Below, one piece after another: positions 32,876 through 43,020 of a DNA stretch of 64,000 bases. Origin of the DNA: Chalara sp. BL73 (lineage: Eukaryota; Ascomycota; Leotiomycetes; Helotiales); the NCBI GenBank assembly GCA_918026815.1, contig CAKJVC010000088.1, positions 1 through 64,000 on the forward strand, read 5' to 3'. The number at the start of each line of letters is the position of its first letter. Within the stretch, counting starts at the first letter, position 1. The notes under the pieces were generated by a model that had not been told where the DNA came from, made no database searches, and saw only the letters and a list, made by a program, of their open reading frames with translations. Both the position numbers and the translations under genes were made by a program.

Positions 32876-34930
32876 TCAGCTAGTCCATTCCCATGCGTCT
32901 CTTAACTGCTTCTGTATTGCAGCAGTTGGTCTAGCATGTTCTTTCTCCGTCTGGAGCAAGATTTCTATCAGAGCTTCCTGTTCTTTTCTGTCGTCAAACA
33001 TATCTCCGCATATGGCAACTGTGAATATGTTAGAAATCTTCTACCATAGAACTACTGCATCAATGGCATCTTGAAAGGGAGGGGACCTACTGCCCATACA
33101 GGTTGTGAACATGGCAGGGGCGGTACTACTGTTGTGTAGACCAATACCACAGAGTTCTCGCAAAAGAACTTTGACTCTAGCCTCCATATTTCTAACAGCC
33201 ATCTTTCTATTCGGCCCAAAACGAGGTATGCAGGGATCATATATAGCTAAAAGCATTCTTCCAAGGTAGTGATGCTGGATGCCGATAATCTGATATCCAT
33301 GCGGATACACGATCGCTGGGAAGAGTCCATTATCAGACTGTCTAGGCCGGCTGTGCCGCGTGGGAATGAAATTCGCTTCTGCCGGCCACTGTTTAGAATA
33401 TTCATCAAGTTCAGCCCAGCGAGAATGCGAGATGCCTCCTTCGCTGAAGCAAAAGTTCATGACATCAGCACAAAATACAACAGCACGATTAGCCCAAGTA
33501 TACCCGCTTGCATTTCCAAGGCTACCAAAGGGATGTGTCAGGTTCATCTCGATAGGCTCATGGTTTGTGAGAGCAAAGTATATTTCTTGTCGGAGACCAA
33601 CCCAGAACGATGCTTCGCTGAGTCCACGGCCCGTGGCGTAGGGGTCGCGGTTATTAACGAAGTGCTTTATGCCAGTTAGATGGCCTGTGGAAGCTGTGTC
33701 GGGCATGTCTATTTCTTCGAGGACGCGGAGGATTATGGTGGCTGCGAATAGGGTCTCGTCTAAGACTGTGGTGTTATCTCGAAGCATAGGTATAAGCACA
33801 TCAAGGCATTCCTGATGGTAACGGTTAGATGCGAGTGGATCGTATATTCGGGTCCGACTCAAGTGTCTCGCAGAAAGTGCAAAAATTGCATTCAAGAGGA
33901 TCTTCGATGTCGCGGCTCGCTTTGGGACATCCGTCTGGAAATGCTTCTCAGGACTATAAAATCACAAGGTTAAAGTTATATACAAGTCTTTAGAGTGTAT
34001 AGGGTCAAAGTGGATGCGTGCACACAGATTCTGGTGGCGTTGTTGATATACTTACTCGCATAAATCAAGCCAAACTGCAAGATTTTCTTCGTAATTTTGA
34101 AAAAGATCACATTCACCTCGGTCAGTCAATGGCCAGCTTACCAAGTCCAGCTCTGGAAGTCGTGGTAGGGAGCGGGATGGAGCTATCATTTGACCAGCAG
34201 CCTGTTGTTTACGATTGGGAGATTTAGCTCCCGGCGATGTGACCACATTATACAGACTAGCAGTAGAATTGTTCTCGCTGATGAAGTTCTTCGCTCTGAC
34301 ATTTATCCAGATCTGGTCTTTTGCAAATCCTGTACAAATTCAGCTTCAGTTGATGATTTCGAACTGTTTATGGATGTTCCTGCTTAACGGGCAATGCGAA
34401 GTCCATAAAAATTAAGCTGGAATTCATTGAATGGGTCAACACTCTCTCGCACGAAGCATACTCACCAGAGAACTCTGTGCTATCATTGTAGGATCGATGA
34501 GTAAACCCTCTGATGCACGCTTCGCCTGATTTCTCGCAGCGCGTGCAGGATGGGAGGTTCTCATCACCTAGACAGAACGTTAACACCACAACTCAATTGA
34601 ATGGTCATCAACTCATTTCTTGCAGTAGCGCGAAAGCAGGCTCATGTATGACTGGGACAGTCCAAATGTTTAAAAAAGTAAAAGTATTGAGCGAAACTAG
34701 TAGAAACCGACAAATGATTGTCATGAAATTAAAGGGATCAATGTAGATCTAGAGGAGAAAGCTAATTCCGGCCGCGCTCTCATCGAAAACGATTCAAAAA
34801 TTCGTAGCTTACATTTAAGCTTCTTCTTCCGACAAGCCTCACATCCAGCCCTCGTTCGTCCTCCATACTCCATGGCAGCAACAGGCCGCCCATACTGAGA
34901 ATCCCATCTCGTCACCGCATGTGGGGACAT
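32876..34930 (-). CDS. Zn2Cys6 transcription factor with fungal-specific domain
   Basis: Five exons: 34813-34930, 34466-34567, 34056-34379, 33091-33953 and 32876-33018. The zinc cluster spans the first intron: CEACRKKKLKC joined to DENLPSCTRCEKSGEAC. Further on are QIWINVRAKNF, ELDLVSWPLTD and the regulatory domain LLNAIFALSARHLSR, ETLFAATIILRVLEEIDMP, GLSEASFWVGLRQEIYFALT and GYQIIGIQHHYLGRMLLAIYDP, ending QLRDAWEWTS. The 34056-34379 exon is one base short: the A run at 34325-34327 (TTT where TTTT would be needed on the minus strand) shifts QDFAKDQIWINV, and restoring it fits all exon phases (516 residues). The first intron is long, about 245 nt. It lies between a permease and a phosphoribosyltransferase/monooxygenase group and is a natural candidate regulator of them. 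ATG 34930 chosen; nothing better upstream. Confidence 0.88.
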
Positions 34931-35117
34931 GTTCGCTGGATACACAAATCAATGTGCATACATGCTCTAGTCTTCGACAGGGAGGTGATGAATTAGGTGT
35001 CACTCCAGATGTTGGGAAAACTCTGGGTTCACTAGGTTCCCCACTTCCGTCAGGAGCCGAGCCACCAAGTCCATCACGTGAATATTACCTGTCATACCCT
35101 CCAGGCCCGTCTTTGCT

Positions 35118-35870
35118 CTAAGACCTCACATCCCAGCCGTCTTCTACCTTTCTCAGAAGTGGACTCTCAAACACCCAAACCATCTTCACTGCTCTCTCTT
35201 CTCCTAATACTTTCCTCCACCTATCTCCTTGCTTCATCACCACCCCACAGCCAATGATTTCACAGCCTACTCGCTCGAGAAGCTCCCAGGTCGCCTTTAA
35301 TGTAGTCCCCGAGCTTACTGCATCATCAATGATAACAGTTTTCTTTCCTTTCACCAGAACCAGCTGATGCGGATCAAGATATGCCTTCTTATGTCCCAGC
35401 TCCGGGGAAGTGATGGATGAGATATCAGCAGAAAGTTCCTCGTCATACCAGAACTTCCTTGAATACCCTAGTGGCACATATCTTTCTATCATCCGCATGA
35501 TCAGTCCCGTTCACAACAATGTTCAAGTCGGAGATAGCTTACGTAAACCAAGACCTTGTGCAACCAGCGGCGCAATACTCAAACCTAGGGTCGGAAGGCC
35601 GATGATAACTTCAGGATCAAATTCTTTCACTTTCTCTGTAAGAAAAGCACCGAGTTCAGCAACCACTGTTATGGACGACTGATTCACGAGAAGAGAGGCG
35701 ACTGCTTCATCCTTGCCATTGTTCAGCGGTCGGATAGGTAGGACTAAGACGCGGGAATCTGGTAGTGCAACCGGAACACCATATTTCCAAGGTGCTGATG
35801 CAATAGGGGAAGCCGGGAGTATTTCTTGCCAGTAGTGCGTCGTTGGCTCTGTAAAGTGGGGAGTGCTCAT
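35118..35870 (-). CDS. Type I phosphoribosyltransferase (adenine/purine PRTase-like)
   Basis: Two exons (35543-35870 and 35118-35485), 231 residues. The first exon gives GVPVALPDSRVLVLPIRPL and VIIGLPTLGLSIAPLVAQGL; the second starts RYVPLGYSRKFWYDEELS and carries the PRPP loop TVIIDDAVSSGTTLKATWEL, the diagnostic IIDDA-SSGTT signature of type I PRTases. The family transfers ribose-5-phosphate from PRPP to a base; this branch has no assigned base in fungi that I know. Soluble, no targeting signal. It is 188 bases upstream of the Zn2Cys6 gene on the same strand, with the monooxygenase gene further upstream in the same orientation. Confidence 0.88.
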
Positions 35871-36580
35871 TTTGGTCGTTATGATATTGATGCTCTGACA
35901 AAGGTGGAATCGTTGGAAAAGCCGTACTCGGCAAACTCGGCCGGATACAATACCCATCTTGGCCCGGCTATTAGGTAAGTCACCTAGACCTCGAAATCTT
36001 CTCCTGATAACCATTCAACTCTTCGTCAGTCTGTATCTCCGAAACCATTAGTGATCTCAATGATATTCAGTTGATATATCTCTCCATAGCATGTAATCAT
36101 TTATTCACAGGCTGTGAAAGCAGGATTAACTACGCACAAGGCTTATAATCCAAATCGATAGGTCATCTCCCAACAATCGGATCTCTTGAAGAAAGTGTAA
36201 ATCTACCTGAAATCGCGTATTCTATGCTGGATTTATAAGTGCAAATTTCAGGAGACCTTCCAGATGGCAAACAGACACTCTCAATGCACTGCTGACACCT
36301 TAAGCTTGAGGCTCCATACCCGCTCTCCCATGTTAACGCGATGTTCCCTCCCGTTTACTTTATCTGTTCAAAGACCTAATCAGGAGTGGACAGGAAGAGA
36401 TGCTGTGGAAAGAAGAATGGAAATACAGGCAGGGAAAGACTCACGGCAACTACAGTCCGTCGTGTTGAAGCACGTCTTACAACTCAAGACTCAGCAATTG
36501 GTTAAGCTGTCTATTTAAAGGAACACAATCTTCTAAATGGAAGTTTCTCTAACTCTATAAAATATCTCCGAGTTTGCGGA
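35871..36580. other. Intergenic spacer between PRTase and monooxygenase genes
   Basis: About 710 bases, AT-rich, containing the PRTase promoter and the 3' end of the monooxygenase gene. An 84-codon open frame on the plus strand (36264-36518) has no family character. Confidence 0.45.
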
Positions 36581-37971
36581 TTATATGATGGGCGGCATAT
36601 TATACTCTCGAGCGGCTCTTGCATCGCCTAAGAGCGCAACAGTCGCAGCATAATTAGCCTCTGCGTATTGCTCTGCATCAAAATTCAGGATCCAAGCTTC
36701 TCTTTTCAGCAGCATGCTTTCAGGGTCCTTCTTTACGGCGTCCCAATCTGCTTTATGCCACGTATCCCGCGTTTTTTCGCCAGTCTTCTGCGTAGCTCGT
36801 ACTCTCTCATAACGTAAAGCCTCGAACGCTGCAACCGCTTCTTGGATTTTATTTTTTCCGGCGAGTGACAAGCATACGGCAAGCGTAACCCCATCTTCCA
36901 TCGCTTGGCTAGCTCCTTGGATTGAGGTTGGTAGAAATGGATGAGCAGCATCGCCAATCACCGCAATGCGTCTCTTTGGTGAGATCCACGTTGGAAGCGG
37001 ATCACGATACACCAATTTCCAATCAATTAAAGGAGACGGAGTCGCGTTAAGAATCTTCTGAACAACAGGGTCCCAGCCTTTCAAGACTTCCTTTGCATCT
37101 GCTAAAGGAGCATGAGCTTGCCAGCTTTCCTCAACATCAGCTTCATCCTTGAATCTGTGTCAGTACACGAACCAAAACACTGCTTATATGGAGCCAACCT
37201 TATGAGTACAGACCCAGCTGAAGTCTTTCCCATTCTTGATGGACGCAGCGATGAAATGGATATCAGGTCCTGGTTTATTTAGAAATTCTCAAAGTTATGA
37301 CGCATGGAGAACTGACCTAACCATGCACAATGTTGATCGCCGTTGTTCACAAGCCATGCAGTATCCGGATCCTTAGCAAGCTCCGCTGAATCAAACCAAG
37401 TCCTATAAACTGCATAGCCAGAGGACTTGGGTTTGTCCTCATAACCAAGGACAATAGCTCTTCCTATTGAGCGAACACCATCTGCTGCGAGAATAACATC
37501 GCCAACAAATTTCTCGCCGTTCGCGAAAACACCTGCCTCATGCTCCGACTCAAAATAATTTTCCACTTTATGACCAAGTCGAATGTCAACACCAATGTCT
37601 AATGCATGTTGAAACACTATCTCATGGATCTCTCCGCGGTGGCCATTGAAAGACTTGCCATAGGCTTTCCGTTCCTCTACCCAAGACTGCTCAAGGAGAT
37701 CTTCTCCAAGATATGTCTTCAGGCGCAATCCATCGCTTTTGTGGATTATGGGGTCGAGTAATGCATCTACACCAGGCCACCGCTGGAAAATGCGGCCAGA
37801 GTTGGAACCAAAACTTATAATGTCTCCAAGTGTTTTCAATTCTGGAAATGATTCGAGTAACAAGACAGAATGGCCTTTTCTACGGCACTCTATTGCTGCA
37901 GTTAGGCCCGCAAAGCCAGAACCAACAATTATGACATGGATTATAGAAGGCGGCTCTGTAGTGGGAACCAT
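36581..37971 (-). CDS. FAD-dependent monooxygenase, salicylate hydroxylase-like
   Basis: Three exons (37317-37971, 37199-37269, 36581-37147), 430 residues, clean. The first FAD motif is VIIVGSGFAGLTAAIECRRKG (GxGxxG). The middle shows GVDIRLGHKVENY and the DG motif VILAADGVRSIGR. The C-terminal half carries the third motif AVIGDAAHPFLPTSIQGASQ (GD loop) and AFEALRYERVRATQKTG, as in group A flavoprotein monooxygenases. These hydroxylate aromatic rings with NAD(P)H and oxygen. No signal peptide or membrane helix is evident. The second intron uses an acceptor after TTCAAG, giving CTHKDEADVEESW. It is divergent from an MFS transporter (658-base shared promoter), a common arrangement for catabolic or secondary-metabolite pairs. 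Exact substrate unknown. Confidence 0.92.
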
Positions 37972-38629
37972 GTTGGGCGGTTATAGGGGAGATGTTAAGG
38001 TGGGTGAAAATATAGAAGGAGAATCTTTGATCCTGATATATTTTCGTGTCAATAAATGCTCATTGGCTTAGATAATATCTAGAGAGTTTCATCAAAATTC
38101 ATACTACCATCGTACCATGAAGCAAAACAATATCATGTAAATCCGGTGGGATCTGCCGAACATCTAGCTCTAATACACTACGACCCCGCATTGTTTTGTA
38201 CCCTTACATTGCACATCAACACGGTCCATAAAAGGGTACCCCGATTACTAGTAATCTTAGCTTGCCCAATAGAAGTACTCCGGCTGAATAAAGTCCCGGT
38301 ACCACTGCATGACTTACGACTATTCTCTACCGAAGGCGGGCGGCACTCCATGTTGAGGCTTTTGGTCCCCATTCTAGTTGTGTGACTGAGACCTGAGAAT
38401 GGCTACACATTGGGTGACTCGTATGTGACATACTGCATGGTATTGATCATCAAACGGCATACCATTTTCTCACATCTTCAAAATGGCTAGTCATGAATTA
38501 GTCATTCGATCTCCCGGGTCCCATATCTTCATCCTTGATAGACTTCTTTAGGACTCAGTCCCCATTATATCTTCAAATCCTAATAACATCGTGCTCTTTA
38601 TTTATCAGTCTAAACAAGACAGCAACATA
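37972..38629. promoter_or_regulatory. Shared divergent promoter of monooxygenase and MFS transporter genes
   Basis: 658 bases between two divergent genes. It contains a CGG-N9-CCG element at 38144-38158, of the general kind bound by Zn2Cys6 dimers, and a perfect 14-base palindrome GATTACTAGTAATC at 38243-38256. Both could occur by chance; the position makes them worth testing. Confidence 0.4.
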
Positions 38630-40488
38630 ATGGCGTTCGGAATTCTAGATGATTCCCATATGGAACTAGTCCCTGGTACAGGTAGGCATGCTTCGTTGTC
38701 ACCGGTGAACTAGATGCTTAAAAGACAATAGCATACATGAATGATCAGTCAGATGTCCCTCGAGAGTACCAGCAAGTTCCTCGCGATCTTTTGAAGCATG
38801 CGAAAGGAAGACTTTCACACGTCATTCTGGTTCCCCAGCCTTCAAACTCTCCCAATGATCCGCTGAATGTGGGTACTCTTCAAACCTGCACTTGTTGTGA
38901 AGCTGACTTTCAATATTTAGTGGCCGACATGGAAGAAAGATGGTATTCTTCTCATAGTTGCACTTTCCGCAGCTGTAGTAGGCGCATTTGGCCCCATGCT
39001 TTCCCCAGGATTTGTGCAAATTGCAGGAGAGCTCAACACCAGTGTCAACTCTCTAGCACAGGCAACGGCATGGCTCATCCTGACAATTGGACTATCTCTC
39101 TTCATTGCCAATCCCCTGGCAAAAGTATGGGGTCGACGCCCAGTCTTCATCGTTGCGATAATCATCATGTTTGTGGGTAGTGTTTGGGGAGCATTCGCCA
39201 AAGACTACAATTCCTTTCTAGCAAGCCGTATTGTCTCTGGCTTTGGAATGGCACCATATGAGGTACTGGTACAGTGTACCATTGGTGACCTGTACTTTGT
39301 GCATCAGAGAGCCACAAGAATTGCTGCTTGGAATTTGTTTTTACTGTGTGGCATTTCTGGAGGTAGTCTGATTAGCGGGTATATAATCGAGGTTGGTGTT
39401 CAAGGTTTAAACTTGGAAATAAGGCTAAATCATGTTTTAGGATGCTGGGTGGCATTGGACTTTTGGTGTCTGCGCTATATTATTTGGAGTGTTCGCCATT
39501 CTTGTGATCTTGTTCGTGCCCGAAACTGCTTATATCCGGGCTTCACTCCAAGAGCGGATTCGGGAACACGCTACCACTGCAGAGAATCCAGAGCTCAAGC
39601 AAATACATTATACTGTATCTTACCAAGAGAGTGTCGATCAGAGCGCTCCGAATGTCAGAGATGAGACTGAGAAGGAACAAACTTACCTACAGAGCCTCAA
39701 GTTTGTCAGTGGAAAATATTCTGATGCACCTTTTTGGAAAATCTTGATTCGGCCAGTGGTGGTATTTTGGTACCCTGCCGTTCTGTGGGCTTTTCTTATA
39801 TACGGTACCACTTTGACCTGGATCGTAGTATTCAGTGTTGTCAACGCTTCAATCTTCACGCTGCCACCATACAATTTCAGCGTCTCTCAAACCGGGCTAA
39901 TCAGCATCTCACCCTTCATAATGACAATCATTGGTGAAGTCATTGCAGGGCCGTTGAATGACTATATCTGTCTCGTTCTCTCGAAAAGGAACCGTGGGAT
40001 ATATGAGCCAGAATTCCGACTTGTCCTGATGATCCCGGTGCTTCTAATTGGAACAGCTGGTTTCTTTGGCTTTGGTGCTTCCGTTCATTATCAAACACAC
40101 TGGATAGGGCCGGTGCTTACTTTCGGCCTCGCCAATATGTCGATGGCATTTGCAAACGGCTGTGTTTTTGGCTATGTGCTCGACTCTTATGAGAGTTTGA
40201 GTGAAGAAGGTTCGTTCTAATGCCAGAACCCTTGTGCTCACCGGCTCTGCTAATCATATTCAATAAGCTTTCGTGGCCATAAATGCCCGCAATCTCCTTA
40301 CTTTTGGCCTAACTTATTTCGTCAACGACTGGTTGGAGAAAGACGGGGTCCTGGCTGTATTTAATGTGCTTGGAAGCTGCTTTATTGCAGTTTGTGCATT
40401 AACAGTGCCGCTCTGGATTTTTGGTAAGAGACTGAGAAGTGCGATAGCTAGAAATGACTGGCTCGAGAAATTCATGACGGACAAGTGA
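38630..40488 (+). CDS. MFS transporter, DHA1-type drug/polyamine antiporter family
   Basis: Five exons (38630-38681, 38732-38868, 38921-39391, 39441-40209, 40268-40488), 549 residues, clean. After a polar N-terminus come PSNSPNDPLN joined to WPTWKKDGILL, the standard NDPLNWPxWKK entry of fungal DHA1 transporters. Then GAFGPMLSPGFVQIA, AWLILTIGLSLFIANPLAKVWGRRP (motif A region), VSGFGMAPYEVLVQCTIGDLYFVHQRA, DAGWHWTFGVCAI and FVPETAY, a long central loop, and a C-half ending NARNLLTFGLTYFVNDWLE. Such proteins usually export drugs, toxins or metabolites, and some take up polyamines or cations. Divergent from the flavin monooxygenase gene, so it may export the product or import the substrate of that enzyme (inference). 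Confidence 0.93.
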
Positions 40489-41728
40489 TATTAAGAAACC
40501 TTCCAGAGATTCTTGGAGTGGCTAAGAAGTGACTGAGATCAAATGCAAGTTTCTTTTACACAACAGGTTGCCTTTGATACGTGGGCATTTTGTCTCGTGT
40601 CAGGAGAAAGATCTAGTTAGATAGTAATCTCGTATCTAGTTGTTATTCATGAAAACAAGAAAGTTTGAGCACAAGGACTTTCATATCGCTTGCCCTTCTG
40701 GGCTTCCGAAATATTAATCTTAAACACAAGAAGCCAAAGATATCTACCAGCAATGAGATTTTCGAGTATTTCAACTCCATTAGGTGACATGTCTTTTATC
40801 TTCTGAATCTAGATACTGCATACGCCGATCTTAGGATGATTAACAAGGAAATACTTGAGGCTTTGGCAATGACCGAGAAGGTTAACAAGCCCCTCTACTA
40901 GATCAGTGCGAAATCTTTTTAAGTCCACTCTTGCTTCTAAGTTAAATGTTGTAGACCTTCGGGACGACTTCACGAGAGCCACATCACATAATATGAAGGT
41001 CGGATGGTTTTGTGTTGGTGCTGGATCGCACGGCTTCTGTTAACCAAAGGACTCATCATGGCTGGCATGTTGGACTTGAGGATCACGAATTGCATGTTCC
41101 CAAACCTGATTTGGATCTCGGTAGGAAGACGTGGAAATGGGTAGAAGGTTGATGTTTTGGAGACTTTCGTCGCAATTACGGTGATAACGTCTTCAGTTCA
41201 AGTATATCTTCGTTAGCGCTGAGAAATATTGGAAGAATGTATTTGAGAAGTAATGTACCCTGATGTTATTTTGCTTCAAGATTGTAATTCTCTAGTGTTG
41301 CGCATCTGCTGAAATTGACTTTAGGGTATTCAAAACTAAGGTCGATAAAATGGGAAAGGCAACAGGAACTCGCAACCCCTAGCTGAGATTATGTTTCGCG
41401 GCAGCGACCAAACTTAGACGGATATACGAGGCTATTTTAGCTACTCCGATATATACAAGGCCAAATATATCTCAGAAAAATATCCAATATTCCTCCAATT
41501 GCCTTCGTTCCTTCTAAAACTAGTCTCTTTTATCACAACCAGCAGCGCTTCACCTAGGTCTGTTTCTGAAGTCGGTCATCACAGTTCAGATCTAGAAGTA
41601 GTCAGATACCTGGACAATGATTTATTATCCTTGCTGTTGTCAAACTCTGACAAGGATATCAAACAAAACGTCGTCCGGGCAATGTGTCTTTATTTGACGA
41701 GAATATTATATCTGATACTGCTCTCTTG
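40489..41728. other. AT-rich gene-poor region
   Basis: About 1.2 kb with frequent stops in all frames. I see no intact gene. The sequence just left of 41729 (41499-41727) has open frames that may belong to a decayed gene ending in the 2EXR remnant, but I cannot align it to anything. Confidence 0.4.
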
Positions 41729-42025
41729 ATGGACGATGTCACCTTTTTCGAGTACTTCTCATACCTCCCTATCGAGCTTTAACTCAAAGCCTGGAAACAT
41801 GCAATTTCAGATCCCCAAGTGGATGGTATCCACGATACCGTTTTACTTTGGGAGAGTTTTACGATCAACTTATGGAAGGTTCCGCTTGGTCCTGCCTATG
41901 TAGGATTGCCAATTACTGTCAGCACAATGATAGGCCCCCAACGTATCGCCGTTCTAGATCTCTATAGGCAGCACAGTTCGCTTCTTCATCCGGCTTCCGT
42001 CTTTAAAGTCTTTACTAGTCAGTGA
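41729..42025 (+). pseudogene. Decayed 2EXR-domain-like remnant
   Basis: Reading from ATG 41729: VTFFEYFSYLPIEL, then a TAA stop at about 41780, then LKAWKHAISDPQVDGIHDTV and about 65 more open codons. This resembles the 2EXR motif (F-x-x-LP-x-ELR-x-x-IW-x-x-A), a common fungal domain of unknown function. At the stop, relatives have an arginine codon in ELRL. A CGA to TAA change would need C-to-T and G-to-A changes, the pattern left by repeat-induced point mutation. Surroundings are AT-rich. Short, so the assignment is tentative. Confidence 0.4.
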
Positions 42026-42609
42026 TGGTGCAATCGATCGTAGGGATACGACCATGCTTCTCTCCAAGCGTTCAGACTTCTTCTTTGAAGATAAAAAGGG
42101 GCGCATTTGAAACAGGGGACAAAGGATTTAAAAACTGCTCTGCGAACTTGCAAAACCGGCAGGATTTTGTTCAAAACGGTTCTTGAACTCAAGAAAGTAG
42201 CCTTAAGATAAGTATCATCGCATACAGTTAATGGGGAAGAAACTGAGCAAATTTTTGCTAGATCAGCAGAGATGGCTAAGGGACATTGGAGAATTTCCGC
42301 TTTTAATAGAGCCATAATTTACCTTGGGCGGATTGGAAGATTCTTCTATTACAAGATGCATCTGGTCCAAGGCAATGGTGCACAAGCTCAATTTTCTTTC
42401 CTTGTTTAAGGACTCTTCCATATAACTTGTACATACAATATGTCAGTCTTCGAACGACCTCTACAAGAAAATTCAATGAATGGGCAGGTAGCAAAGAAAA
42501 AAGCGTGATGGAGCTAATTATTGCCAAGCATTAGAGTGTTTATTATACCATTCGTGAAGCGCCATCCATTATAAAATCCAACCACCCATCATGTCCAAAC
42601 CATGCTTTC
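42026..42609. other. Gene-poor spacer left of the cerato-platanin gene
   Basis: 584 bases of AT-rich DNA; open frames of 70-98 codons on the minus strand lack any domain. It includes the 3' region of the cerato-platanin gene. Confidence 0.4.
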
Positions 42610-43020
42610 TTACAGTCCACAAGCACTGGATGCAACCTCAGCCCACTGAGCGTCAATCCGCCCTAATGCCACCGCCTGTCCCCCTGTTAAAGTATCCAAC
42701 GCTGCCCTCGCGATGTTGAACCCCGCACCTGCATGATCGATCGCCAAGACATTGATGCTTCTTCCACCATACGTCAAGCTGTAGCATTTCCCGCAGTTGG
42801 CTGAATTCCATCCTGCGATCGTCGAAGCCCCGCCGATGTTGGGGAACGAAGGCAGAGAGGCTTGGTTGGTGAAGCCTTTGGTGAGAAGGCCATTTGAGCC
42901 GTCACTGCAGGAGACAGATGCTAGAGAGCGAGAGCCGTCGTCATAGCCGGTGTCGTAGGAGACGGTGATGGCTGAGGCAATAGCCGGAAGGAGGGAAAAA
43001 AAGATTGCTTGGAATTGCAT
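42610..43020 (-). CDS. Cerato-platanin family secreted protein
   Basis: Single exon, 136 residues. A signal peptide ([17 protein letters not shown]) is followed by the mature cerato-platanin fold: [73 protein letters not shown] and [20 protein letters not shown], ending VASSACGL. The four conserved cysteines (CSDG, NCGKC, SACGL) are present, enough for two disulfides. These small double-psi-beta-barrel proteins act in fungal walls and are often recognised by plants as elicitors; some are phytotoxic. It sits alone in an AT-rich, gene-poor tract, as secreted effectors often do. The length and cysteines are normal. Confidence 0.95.
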   Translation of the reverse strand: MQFQAIFFSLLPAIASAITVSYDTGYDDGSRSLASVSCSDGSNGLLTKGFTNQASLPSFPNIGGASTIAGWNSANCGKCYSLTYGGRSINVLAIDHAGAGFNIARAALDTLTGGQAVALGRIDAQWAEVASSACGL

